From assembly GCA_903920925.1 (NCBI GenBank), contig CAIXOA010000164.1, positions 1-11,686 on the forward strand: DNA of 11,686 nt, written 5' to 3'. The notes beneath the pieces are model-generated. The model did not search any database and was not told where the DNA came from. It worked only from the letters and a program-made list of their open reading frames with translations. The position numbers and the translations under genes were made by a program. Position 1 is the stretch's first letter; each line of letters opens with the position of its first letter. Of this stretch, positions 6,403-11,686 are shown one piece after another. The stretch comes from an uncultured Microcaldota archaeon. Its GTDB lineage: Archaea; Micrarchaeota; Micrarchaeia; Anstonellales; Bilamarchaeaceae.

Positions 6403-7356
6403 CTAAAGCCTCCCAGAGAGTATCTCCACGCACCTTTTAAGCACTATTTCCGGCTTCGCCTTTGCAGAAGAGCCCGCAGCCTTCGCGTGCCCCCCTCCGG
6501 CTCCGTGGAACTCATTCCCGAGTTGCATCATCACTTCATTTATGGGAACGGGCACGCTTTTCCGCGCACGGGCGGAAATCTTCGTCTCCCCGTCCGCGCG
6601 TTTCCATCTCGCGACGAAAACCGCGTCCGCGAATTCCGAAAGCGCGGAGGCGACATAGGATTCGTGTTCCCGGACCTTCACGGTCGCAATCAGGTAGTTC
6701 CCGTGCCGGGTTATCCTCATCTTCTTCACGGACTTGAGAACCAGTTCCTTCAGCTCGGAAGTAGGCTCGGGCTCCCCGTATTGCAATATCTCCGGGTAAT
6801 CCTTTCCGCACTTCTCCATGAGGGAAACGAGCATCTTGAATGTGGATAAGTGCCCGCCCTTGAAGCGCGCACTATCGGAAACAATCCCGCAGGCGAGCGC
6901 AAAGGCAACTTCCGGCTTTATCTCCGGCAATATCTCAGCAATCATCTCCGCGGTGGCGGCAGCGGAGGAGTTCCGCAAAACCAGCCCCGCCTTGAGCATG
7001 TGGTCGTTCTCCCTGTGATGGTCTATAATGAGCAGAATGGGCCATCCTTCCGCGCTTTTCACCAATTGGGGCGCACTGGTATCCACAACAATTAGCCCGT
7101 CATAATCCTCCTTTTTGAGGGAGGAGAGCTTCCGGGGCGAAATGCCAATCCTGTCCGCAAACATCTTCCCGGGAACGTCCATCCGGTCCTCAATCGCCAT
7201 CTCGGAATTGGGAAAAACAGAATGCAAAGCATAGATGGAGGAAAGCGCATCCACGTCCGCGTTCATGTGCGAAACGATGGCCATGCGCCTGTTCCTGTTA
7301 GCGGAAAGGAAAGAAAGGAATTTATCCCCTAATTCATTCATTTTGGCCCAGCTCAT
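6403..7356 (-). CDS. DHH-DHHA1 family phosphoesterase (probable small-RNA or pAp phosphodiesterase)
   Basis: 317 residues with all DHH metal-binding motifs. Motif I is SHMNADVDALSS (H30, D34, D36), motif II VVDTS (D92), motif III IDHHREND (D112, H113, H114) and motif IV GIVSDSARF (D161). The C-terminal DHHA1 substrate-binding motif is GAGGGHAKAAG (about 286-295). Family members use Mn ions to cleave short oligoribonucleotides, pAp, cyclic dinucleotides or polyphosphate; the sequence does not settle which. Next to exosome genes, clearing short RNA products is attractive but is inference. The start is uncertain: ATG 7356 overlaps the prefoldin gene by 23 bases, while in-frame ATG 7341 overlaps by 8 in an ATGAATGA arrangement. 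Neither has a strong Shine-Dalgarno motif. purA follows after 2 bases. Confidence 0.9.
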   Translation of the reverse strand: MSWAKMNELGDKFLSFLSANRNRRMAIVSHMNADVDALSSIYALHSVFPNSEMAIEDRMDVPGKMFADRIGISPRKLSSLKKEDYDGLIVVDTSAPQLVKSAEGWPILLIIDHHRENDHMLKAGLVLRNSSAAATAEMIAEILPEIKPEVAFALACGIVSDSARFKGGHLSTFKMLVSLMEKCGKDYPEILQYGEPEPTSELKELVLKSVKKMRITRHGNYLIATVKVREHESYVASALSEFADAVFVARWKRADGETKISARARKSVPVPINEVMMQLGNEFHGAGGGHAKAAGSSAKAKPEIVLKRCVEILSGRL

Positions 7357-7672
7357 CCTTCAGCTTCTTCTGAAGCCTGAGAAGCTCGCTCTTCACTTTC
7401 TCCTCCTGGGCGCTGAGCGTCTTCACCCGCATCTCCATGAGGCTCTTCCTCTCGTTCAGGTCCTTCTCCGCTTCAGCCGCGGTGGTCTTTATCATGACGC
7501 TGCCTATCGCCTTGTACACGTCCCCCTTCGCCTTCTTCAATTCCTCAAGCGCGAGGTTCGCCTCGTTCAGCTGCATCTGTATCTGCTGCTTCTGCATCAG
7601 CACCGCCTGGAACTGCCTTTCGTAGTTCTGCAACTGCGCCACTTCCCTCTCCAATTCCCCTTTTTCAGCCAT
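7334..7672 (-). CDS. pfdB: Prefoldin beta subunit
   Basis: 112 residues. It has two long amphipathic coiled-coil helices (about 3-45 and 68-108) separated by a short beta-hairpin region containing YKAIGSVMIKT, the hallmark of beta prefoldin. Four beta and two alpha subunits form the jellyfish-shaped chaperone that holds unfolded proteins and passes them to the thermosome. The alpha subunit is not in this window. The ATG overlaps the pcc1 stop by one base (TAATG), with GGTGG just upstream, so translation is coupled. The length is normal for the family, and the location after pcc1 matches a gene order common in archaea. Confidence 0.92.
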   Translation of the reverse strand: MAEKGELEREVAQLQNYERQFQAVLMQKQQIQMQLNEANLALEELKKAKGDVYKAIGSVMIKTTAAEAEKDLNERKSLMEMRVKTLSAQEEKVKSELLRLQKKLKDELGQNE

Positions 7673-7908
7673 TATTCCACCTTATTGATCCCTTCAATCG
7701 CCTGCAGGTAGCGGAGGTACGCGTTGAGCGTAGCGCGGAGCGCCACGATGTCCGAAGCCTCCGCCTCCACCACCAATGTTTTTCCGTCGCGGAAAACCCG
7801 CGAGCCCACCCGTTTGGAGGTTTCCTCCTCCCCCTTCAATGCGTGCAATGCGCCCTCCGCGGACCTCTCGTCCGGGAAGGAGGCTCTTATCCTTCCGGAG
7901 GCGCGCAT
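7672..7908 (-). CDS. pcc1: KEOPS complex subunit Pcc1
   Basis: 78 residues, the usual size of archaeal Pcc1, a small alpha/beta protein that dimerises and bridges KEOPS. It scaffolds the Kae1 subunit that makes N6-threonylcarbamoyladenosine at position 37 of ANN-decoding tRNAs. Visible features are an N-terminal strand (GRIRASFPDERSAEGALHAL), a basic stretch (KRVGSRVF), a strand (KTLVVEAEASD) and the conserved C-terminal helix ALRATLNAYLRYLQAIE. The ATG follows the stop of the rpoP-like gene with no bases between (TAGATG). No strong Shine-Dalgarno motif is present at proper spacing, so it probably depends on coupling. The operon position between the RpoP-like gene and prefoldin beta supports the call. 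Confidence 0.88.
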   Translation of the reverse strand: MRASGRIRASFPDERSAEGALHALKGEEETSKRVGSRVFRDGKTLVVEAEASDIVALRATLNAYLRYLQAIEGINKVE

Positions 7909-8046
7909 CTAATCCGTGCCCATCTCCTTCGCCACCGGCGGCCTGCACTTGAAAAGCACCTTGGCGCCCGTTGGCGGGAACTCGAAAGTCTTCAGGCTCG
8001 AGATGGTAACCTTGTTCCCGGTCTGCCATTCGTTGTATTCCCCCAT
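7909..8046 (-). CDS. rpoP: RNA polymerase subunit P (Rpb12-like) lacking its zinc-binding cysteines
   Basis: 45 residues, the normal length of archaeal RpoP. It lies between L37Ae and pcc1, where RpoP is found in many archaeal exosome operons. The C-terminal part (GAKVLFKCRPPVAKE, 27-41) matches the family's VLxKxRPxVxK motif, and the start MGEY resembles the family's M-EYKC. The zinc ribbon expected as CxxC near residues 6-9 and CPxC near 23-26 reads EWQT and FPPT here. Its only cysteine is C34, in the RPP segment. The frame is intact, with no frameshift that would restore cysteines. ATG 8046 is 2 bases after the L37Ae stop, with GGTGAG just upstream; an in-frame GTG at 8052 is a weaker alternative. 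RpoP normally docks on the Rpb3/10 side of the polymerase; zinc-free family members may keep the fold through other packing. Identity rests on position, length and C-terminal motif. Confidence 0.75.
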   Translation of the reverse strand: MGEYNEWQTGNKVTISSLKTFEFPPTGAKVLFKCRPPVAKEMGTD

Positions 8047-8048
8047 CC

Positions 8049-8288
8049 TCACTCACCCTTTTTCTTCTCTTCAGAAAGCACACGCCTCGCGGTCTCGCCC
8101 CCCTCGCTGGTGAGGGAGTAGGCAGCGCCGGCTATGCGCGCGCCGCAGGAGCGGCATCCCCAGAGCGCATAAGAAACCCTCTTCACGGAGCGCTTGCCGC
8201 ACTTGGGGCACTCATACCTCTTCCTCCTCTTGTCGTCCGCCTTCTCCCAGAGCTTGCGTATCTTCCTTCCGTATCTTGCGGTCCTCAT
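8049..8288 (-). CDS. rpl37ae: 50S ribosomal protein L37Ae (eL43)
   Basis: 79 residues. It is a large-subunit zinc-ribbon protein with a basic N-terminus (ARYGRKIRKLWEKADDKRRKR). The zinc ligands are intact: CPKC (C27, C30) and CRSC (C45, C48), followed by the family's AGAAYSLTSEGGETARR block. ATG 8288 is preferred to the GTG at 8297 because AGGTG lies about 6 bases ahead and the basic N-terminus then begins directly. The start follows the rrp42 stop (8298) by 9 bases, and the stop is 2 bases before the rpoP-like gene. Its preserved zinc ribbon contrasts with the cysteine-free neighbour, so the loss next door is not a general feature of this genome's zinc proteins. Confidence 0.93.
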   Translation of the reverse strand: MRTARYGRKIRKLWEKADDKRRKRYECPKCGKRSVKRVSYALWGCRSCGARIAGAAYSLTSEGGETARRVLSEEKKKGE

Positions 8289-8297
8289 ATCCCACAC

Positions 8298-9074
8298 CTA
8301 AACGTAATCCCTGAGCTCATTCCCCTTCCTGAGCGCCACATCGACGCATTCCATTACCTCGGACTTTTTCAGGCTTCCAACGCCGGATTTCTGCATGCAC
8401 ACGATGTATCCGTCCACGGTCCCGACCGTGAGCTGGCATTCCGCGGCCCTCTCCTCCTCCCTCAGCGGGTCGAGAAGGAGGTGGTCGCCCACCTTTATGA
8501 ATGTGCACGTGAGTGGCTTGTCCGGGAGGTTGAGCGGGCCCTTGTAATCGCCGCGCACTATCTTCCCGTCCACGACATTGGGGACCTTCGTGTCCGCGAG
8601 CGCCGCCGCGGCCGCGAGCGCCGCGGTGTCCGTGAGGTTCCCCCCGTGGTCCATCACGTACAAATCGATGAATATCGCGAGGACCTTGCCCTCCTCGATG
8701 AACATGCCCTTGGTGTCGATGACCTCGGCGCTCCTTATGCCCCTGTCCACCACGCGCGCGAGTTCTATTGAATACGGGCTGGGCGGGCCGGGCTCAAAGG
8801 TGGGCGAGGCCAGCGGAAGGAATTCCGCCATGACCATGAACACGCCCTCCGTGGGCCTGTCCGCGAACGGCGTCATCTCCCCGAATTTCACGCTGCAGAG
8901 CACCTTGGAATCGCCAATCTGCGCAAGGGCTGAGCCCTCGGCGGTGGTGAGCACTCCCTTCTGCACGGTCACCTTCCGGTAATCGTACTTCTGCCTCTCG
9001 TCCATCCTCTTGCCCTGGGCAAGCATGTTGGAGAGCATCTCCCTCTGCACTTCCTGCAGGACCATTTCGCGCAT
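8298..9074 (-). CDS. rrp42: Exosome complex subunit Rrp42 (non-catalytic ring subunit)
   Basis: 258 residues with an RNase PH fold. It pairs with Rrp41 to form the hexameric ring of the archaeal exosome. It does not carry the phosphorolytic active site itself but contributes RNA binding and shapes the catalytic pocket. Signatures are RMDERQKYDYRKV near residue 23, EGSALAQIGDSKVL, LASPTFEPGPP, SIELARVVDRGIR and a C-terminal MQKSG. ATG 9074 is chosen over GTG 9095 and ATG 9086 because GGGAG lies 5 bases ahead. This start also puts the RxD motif at about residue 23, as I recall for characterised homologues. It lies 17 bases after the rrp41 stop. L37Ae follows in the same operon. Confidence 0.93.
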   Translation of the reverse strand: MREMVLQEVQREMLSNMLAQGKRMDERQKYDYRKVTVQKGVLTTAEGSALAQIGDSKVLCSVKFGEMTPFADRPTEGVFMVMAEFLPLASPTFEPGPPSPYSIELARVVDRGIRSAEVIDTKGMFIEEGKVLAIFIDLYVMDHGGNLTDTAALAAAAALADTKVPNVVDGKIVRGDYKGPLNLPDKPLTCTFIKVGDHLLLDPLREEERAAECQLTVGTVDGYIVCMQKSGVGSLKKSEVMECVDVALRKGNELRDYV

Positions 9075-9091
9075 TTCTTCTCCCATCAAAA

Positions 9092-9838
9092 TCACATCCT
9101 GAATTCCTGCTTCTCCGTAACTTCGTAGCTCTTCCTGAGCGCCTCCGCCTGCAAGGCGTACACCTTCTCCGCGCCCTCGATCGCCGCGTCTATGTTGGCG
9201 CCGAGCTCCTCGGGCGTGAGCCTCCCGTCCATCTGCATGAGCACGATTTCCTTGCTCCTGTGCTTGAACGCAATCGGCATGTCGGATTCGCCGAAGTTGT
9301 CCTCCGCTTTCCCCAGGTCCACGACCAGGTGGCCGTCAACCTTCCCGACCGCGACGCTGGAAATCATGTCCTTCATGGGCAGGCCCGCGCTTGCGAGGGC
9401 AACGGTCGCCGCGGCAATCGCGGCAATCCTCGTCCCCCCCTCCGCCTGGAGCACATCCACATAGATGTCTATCTGCGTCTTGGGGAATTCCCCTGTCATC
9501 ACCACGCTGTCGAAGGCCTCCTTTATGACCTTGGAGATTTCCGTGCTCCTCCTGTTCGGGCCGCTCCTCCCGTGCTCCTCCAACGACGCAAAGGGGGACA
9601 TGGTGTACCTGCACTTCATGAGCGCCTTGTAAGGGTTCGCGTCGTGCTTCGGGATGCATTCCCTCGGCCCGTATACGCCGCAGATGACCTTGTTTCCGCC
9701 CCATTCCACGTATGCGGAGCCTTCTGCCTCCTTCAGCACCCCCGCGACAATCTTCAGGGGCCTGAGCTCGTCGAGAGCCCTTCCATCTATCCTTTTCCCG
9801 TCCTGGAAAAGGACCGGTTTGTCTGCACTTCCTCCCAT
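9092..9838 (-). CDS. rrp41: Exosome complex subunit Rrp41 (catalytic RNase PH subunit)
   Basis: 248 residues. Phosphorolytic 3'-5' exoribonuclease that degrades RNA to nucleoside diphosphates and can add heteropolymeric tails in reverse. Catalytic features are intact: the phosphate- and RNA-binding arginines R96/R97 in PNRRSTEISKVI, and the acidic cluster in DLGKAEDNFGESDMP with D174, D180 and D186. The last two have the 6-residue spacing of the known catalytic aspartates. QAEGGTRIAAIAAATVAL and MDGRLTPEEL are also typical. ATG 9838 is preferred to GTG 9847 because AGGTG is 6 bases ahead, and the GTG forms part of that motif. It starts 9 bases after the rrp4 stop. Length is normal, and nothing suggests loss of function. 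Confidence 0.95.
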   Translation of the reverse strand: MGGSADKPVLFQDGKRIDGRALDELRPLKIVAGVLKEAEGSAYVEWGGNKVICGVYGPRECIPKHDANPYKALMKCRYTMSPFASLEEHGRSGPNRRSTEISKVIKEAFDSVVMTGEFPKTQIDIYVDVLQAEGGTRIAAIAAATVALASAGLPMKDMISSVAVGKVDGHLVVDLGKAEDNFGESDMPIAFKHRSKEIVLMQMDGRLTPEELGANIDAAIEGAEKVYALQAEALRKSYEVTEKQEFRM

Positions 9839-9847
9839 GTTTTTCAC

Positions 9848-10444
9848 CTATTTGTTATCTTCAAGGTATTTCGCGACCACGTCCGTAAGCCCGGAGGTGT
9901 GCGCGTTTTCTATTATGAGCCTTATGGCCTTGAGCACGAGCGGCACGTTGCCCCGGGTGCCTATCCAGATGTAGCCGTTGTTGCCTACGAAAATAGAGCA
10001 TCCGCTCTTTTCGCGTATCTGGTTGAGCATGCTGCTTTTCTTCCCGATTATGCGCGGGACCTTTGAGGGCGGCACGGTGATGATTTTTCCCGGAGGCAGC
10101 CGGTCCACCTCGCCTATGTCCACGTTACCGACCTCGTCAACCCAGGCTATTTTTCCGTACACCATCCCGCCCATGTCCAGCGTAATCCTCACCTTCCTGG
10201 TGGGTATCATGCCATTGTAGGGGAGATTAAGGTCCGTGGAATAGCCCGCGCGCCTCTCCTCAACGACTATCCCGACCACGTTGTCCCCGACCTTGGGCTT
10301 GTATGTCATCTGGAGTGGGATGAACTTTTCCTCCCTCATCATCCCCATGACGGTCGCGTATGTTTTCCCTTCGTGGAGGTATGTGCCCGAGGCGCTGACC
10401 TCGCGCCCCCACACAACCTCTCCGGGAAGAATCATCTTTTCCAT
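9848..10444 (-). CDS. rrp4: Exosome cap subunit Rrp4 (S1 and KH domains)
   Basis: 198 residues. It forms part of the trimeric RNA-binding cap on the Rrp41/Rrp42 ring and guides substrates into the pore. The domain order is an N-terminal domain (ILPGEVVWGREVSASGTYLHEGKTYATV), an S1 domain (from VGDNVVGIVVE through MVYGKIAWVDEVGNVDIGE) and a KH domain with VPRIIGKKSSMLNQIREKSG containing its GxxG-like GKKS loop, then IFVGNNGYIWI. ATG 10444 is chosen over TTG 10462: GGTGAGG lies just upstream and overlaps the SBDS stop. It begins 4 bases after the SBDS coding region ends, so the two are coupled. Rrp4 rather than Csl4 is indicated by the KH domain; no zinc ribbon is present. Confidence 0.94.
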   Translation of the reverse strand: MEKMILPGEVVWGREVSASGTYLHEGKTYATVMGMMREEKFIPLQMTYKPKVGDNVVGIVVEERRAGYSTDLNLPYNGMIPTRKVRITLDMGGMVYGKIAWVDEVGNVDIGEVDRLPPGKIITVPPSKVPRIIGKKSSMLNQIREKSGCSIFVGNNGYIWIGTRGNVPLVLKAIRLIIENAHTSGLTDVVAKYLEDNK

Positions 10445-10448
10445 TTCC

Positions 10449-11144
10449 TCACCTTTCAACAATCTTCGTCTCTATCTGCCCTGCGGTGAGCTTGTTCAGC
10501 CTGTCGAACACCTCCCCCTGCATCCCCGCCGGGATTTCTATCATGACCACGAGCGAGCCGTCGCTGAGCCACTGCTCCTTCTTTATCCCGTAGCTCTTCA
10601 GGGTCCCGTAGCACCTGTGCGCGTATGCCGCAGGCACCTTCACCGCGATATTTATTTTTTCAAATTTTATCGGGATTAACGGAAGCAGGAGCTTCACGAT
10701 GCCCGGGACCTGCTCCCGCGGGTCCTTGAACGGGTCTATGTGAATGCGCACCTCTTCCAGCGCGTTCTCCAGCCGCTGGATTGGGATGGGCGCCTTCGTG
10801 CGGGCGTCAATCGCCTCCATGCAGATTATGGCGAGGATTTTCTTCCTCGTCTCCTCCATTTTTTTTCGTTTCTGCTCGGTGGTGAGCTGCACCTCGCCCT
10901 TTTCAAGCATGATTTTCAATATCTCGTAGATGTCCGTGGTGCCGAAGGCCTTCTTTATCGCCTCGGCCTTGTGCCGCTCTCCATTTTTCGCATCCTCGAA
11001 TACTTCATCCACAACCAGGATGTTCTTCAAATCCTTCTTGCTGCCCTCCAGGTACAGGTAAGCATTGTCCGGGTCGAGAAACAACTCGAAGTGCACGCCC
11101 TCCCTGTCGTAGGATGCAATAATGGCTTTGTCTAGAGATACCAT
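10449..11144 (-). CDS. sbds: Ribosome maturation protein SBDS
   Basis: 231 residues, a typical archaeal SBDS (Sdo1) with three domains. The N-terminal FYSH domain (about 1-88) includes the AYLYLEGSKKDLKNILVVDEVF stretch, with the AIKKAFGTTDIYEILKIML helix and LTTEQKRKKMEETRKKI after it. A helical middle domain contains PIPIQRLENALEEV. The C-terminal ferredoxin-like domain runs from about 160 (PIKFEKINIAVKVPAAYAHRCYG) to the end. Family role: with an EF-2-like GTPase it helps release the anti-association factor aIF6 from 50S subunits; archaeal SBDS is also reported to associate with exosome components. ATG 11144 has GAGGA 5 bases upstream and a TATA element about 50 bases upstream, so unlike several neighbours it has a leader. 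It is the first gene of the ten-gene operon; proteasome genes often found upstream in other archaea are absent. Confidence 0.94.
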   Translation of the reverse strand: MVSLDKAIIASYDREGVHFELFLDPDNAYLYLEGSKKDLKNILVVDEVFEDAKNGERHKAEAIKKAFGTTDIYEILKIMLEKGEVQLTTEQKRKKMEETRKKILAIICMEAIDARTKAPIPIQRLENALEEVRIHIDPFKDPREQVPGIVKLLLPLIPIKFEKINIAVKVPAAYAHRCYGTLKSYGIKKEQWLSDGSLVVMIEIPAGMQGEVFDRLNKLTAGQIETKIVER

Positions 11145-11186
11145 AGAATTCCTCAGAATTCAGTGGGAAATATCTTATCGGGACGG

Positions 11187-11200
11187 CTTTTTAAATATTT
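11187..11200. promoter_or_regulatory. Shared divergent promoter (symmetrical TATA element) between SBDS operon and DJ-1 lipoprotein
   Basis: The plus strand reads GCTTTTTAAATATTTGGGG around 11186-11204. It includes the palindromes TTTAAA and AAATATTT, so a TATA box is readable in both directions. For the plus-strand gene its centre is about 27 bases before ATG 11220, implying leaderless mRNA. For SBDS a start near 11167 would leave a leader of about 22 bases that contains the GAGGA Shine-Dalgarno motif. Confidence 0.6.
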
Positions 11201-11219
11201 GGGGTGCAGAAATCCAAAT

Positions 11220-11686
11220 ATGCAGAAGGAAATCCTGCTGCTTGCCATCCTGCTTCTTGCAGGCTGTGCACAGCAGGAAGCTGGAGTGAGGGTGGAAAAC
11301 ATGGCAGGAAAGAAAATAGTGATGGTTGTGGCACCGGAGAATTTCCGGGACGAGGAATTCACGGTTCCGCGGGATTATTTTGCATCCAAGGGGATAGCGG
11401 TAACAGTGGCGGGCGTGCGAAAAGGGATTTGCAGGGGGGTGATGGGAACGCAGGCGAACGCAACGCTTTCCCTGGCTGAGGTGAAGGCGGCCAATTTTGA
11501 CGCGGTTGTTTTCGTGGGCGGGTCCGGGACGCCGACTGTCAGGAAGGAGAACGAGTCGCTGCGCATAGCACGCGAATTCGCCTCTTCGGGAAAAGTTGTC
11601 TCCGCAATTTGCTGGGCCGGCACAATTCTCGCGAAAGCGGGGGTGCTGGAAGGGAAGAATGCGGCGGTTTGGTACGGAGACGACCC
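11220..11686 (+). CDS. DJ-1/PfpI-family lipoprotein, C-terminus beyond window edge
   Basis: 155 residues are visible and the frame is open to the window end. The first 16 residues form a lipoprotein signal, ILLLAILLLAGC, with C16 in a good lipobox, so the protein should be membrane-anchored and face outward. From about residue 30 it is a DJ-1/PfpI glutamine-amidotransferase-like fold. KKIVMVVAPENFRDEEF supplies the acidic residue (E45 or E46), FDAVVFVGGSGTP is the conserved central strand and glycine turn, and VVSAICWAGTILAKAGVLEG carries the nucleophile-elbow cysteine C131. The residue after C131 is W where many homologues have H. Family members include proteases, glyoxalase/deglycase-like enzymes and chaperones; the activity here cannot be assigned. 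It is divergent from SBDS with a shared TATA element. Confidence 0.88.
   Translation, partial: MQKEILLLAILLLAGCAQQEAGVRVENMAGKKIVMVVAPENFRDEEFTVPRDYFASKGIAVTVAGVRKGICRGVMGTQANATLSLAEVKAANFDAVVFVGGSGTPTVRKENESLRIAREFASSGKVVSAICWAGTILAKAGVLEGKNAAVWYGDD

Noticed and set aside
9260..10066. 268-residue plus-strand frame opposite rrp41/rrp4
   Set aside because: It is an antisense shadow in a G/C-rich region spanning two well-identified minus-strand genes.
1..11686. CRISPR array, insertion sequence or replication origin
   Set aside because: No regularly spaced direct repeats, no transposase and no origin-binding repeat cluster were seen.

Overview
The window is archaeal chromosomal DNA. The evidence is an SBDS–exosome (Rrp4, Rrp41, Rrp42) gene string, ribosomal protein L37Ae, a KEOPS Pcc1 subunit, prefoldin beta, a short archaeal-type adenylosuccinate synthetase, a tRNA-Leu with a bulge-helix-bulge intron, and TATA boxes (TTTAAATAT type) about 27 bases before start codons. 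The small cysteine-rich secreted proteins resemble those of small-genome archaea of the DPANN type, but the lineage cannot be fixed from this sequence alone.

Layout. (a) 1-2210 is an accessory envelope region. It holds a cysteine-rich lipoprotein running off the left edge (minus), a 262-base gap with a candidate two-hairpin RNA, a 100-residue six-cysteine secreted protein (minus), and a plus-strand pair: a signal-peptide protein with a C-terminal anchor, then a four-helix membrane protein. (b) 2245-2351 is tRNA-Leu(CAA) with a 22-base intron, on the minus strand. (c) 2400-5339 is a single-polypeptide type IIG (Eco57I-like) restriction-modification enzyme with its own promoter. (d) 5402-11144, all minus, is a tightly packed ten-gene operon read right to left: SBDS, rrp4, rrp41, rrp42, L37Ae, an rpoP-like gene, pcc1, prefoldin beta, a DHH phosphoesterase and purA. 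(e) A DJ-1/PfpI-family lipoprotein starts at 11220 on the plus strand, divergent from SBDS, and runs off the right edge.

How the genes fit together. The operon joins ribosome maturation (SBDS), 3'-end RNA processing and decay (Rrp4 cap on the Rrp41/Rrp42 ring), a ribosomal protein, a small RNA polymerase subunit, tRNA t6A modification (Pcc1), a chaperone subunit, a probable small-RNA or nucleotide phosphoesterase, and AMP synthesis. Genes abut or overlap by a few bases, and most have Shine-Dalgarno motifs inside the preceding gene. Several first or stand-alone genes instead have a TATA box about 27 bases before ATG, implying leaderless mRNA.

The most unusual observation is the 45-residue gene at 7909-8046. 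It sits where archaeal RNA polymerase subunit P (Rpb12-like) is expected and keeps the C-terminal VLFKxRPPV motif, but all four zinc-binding cysteines of the family are missing.
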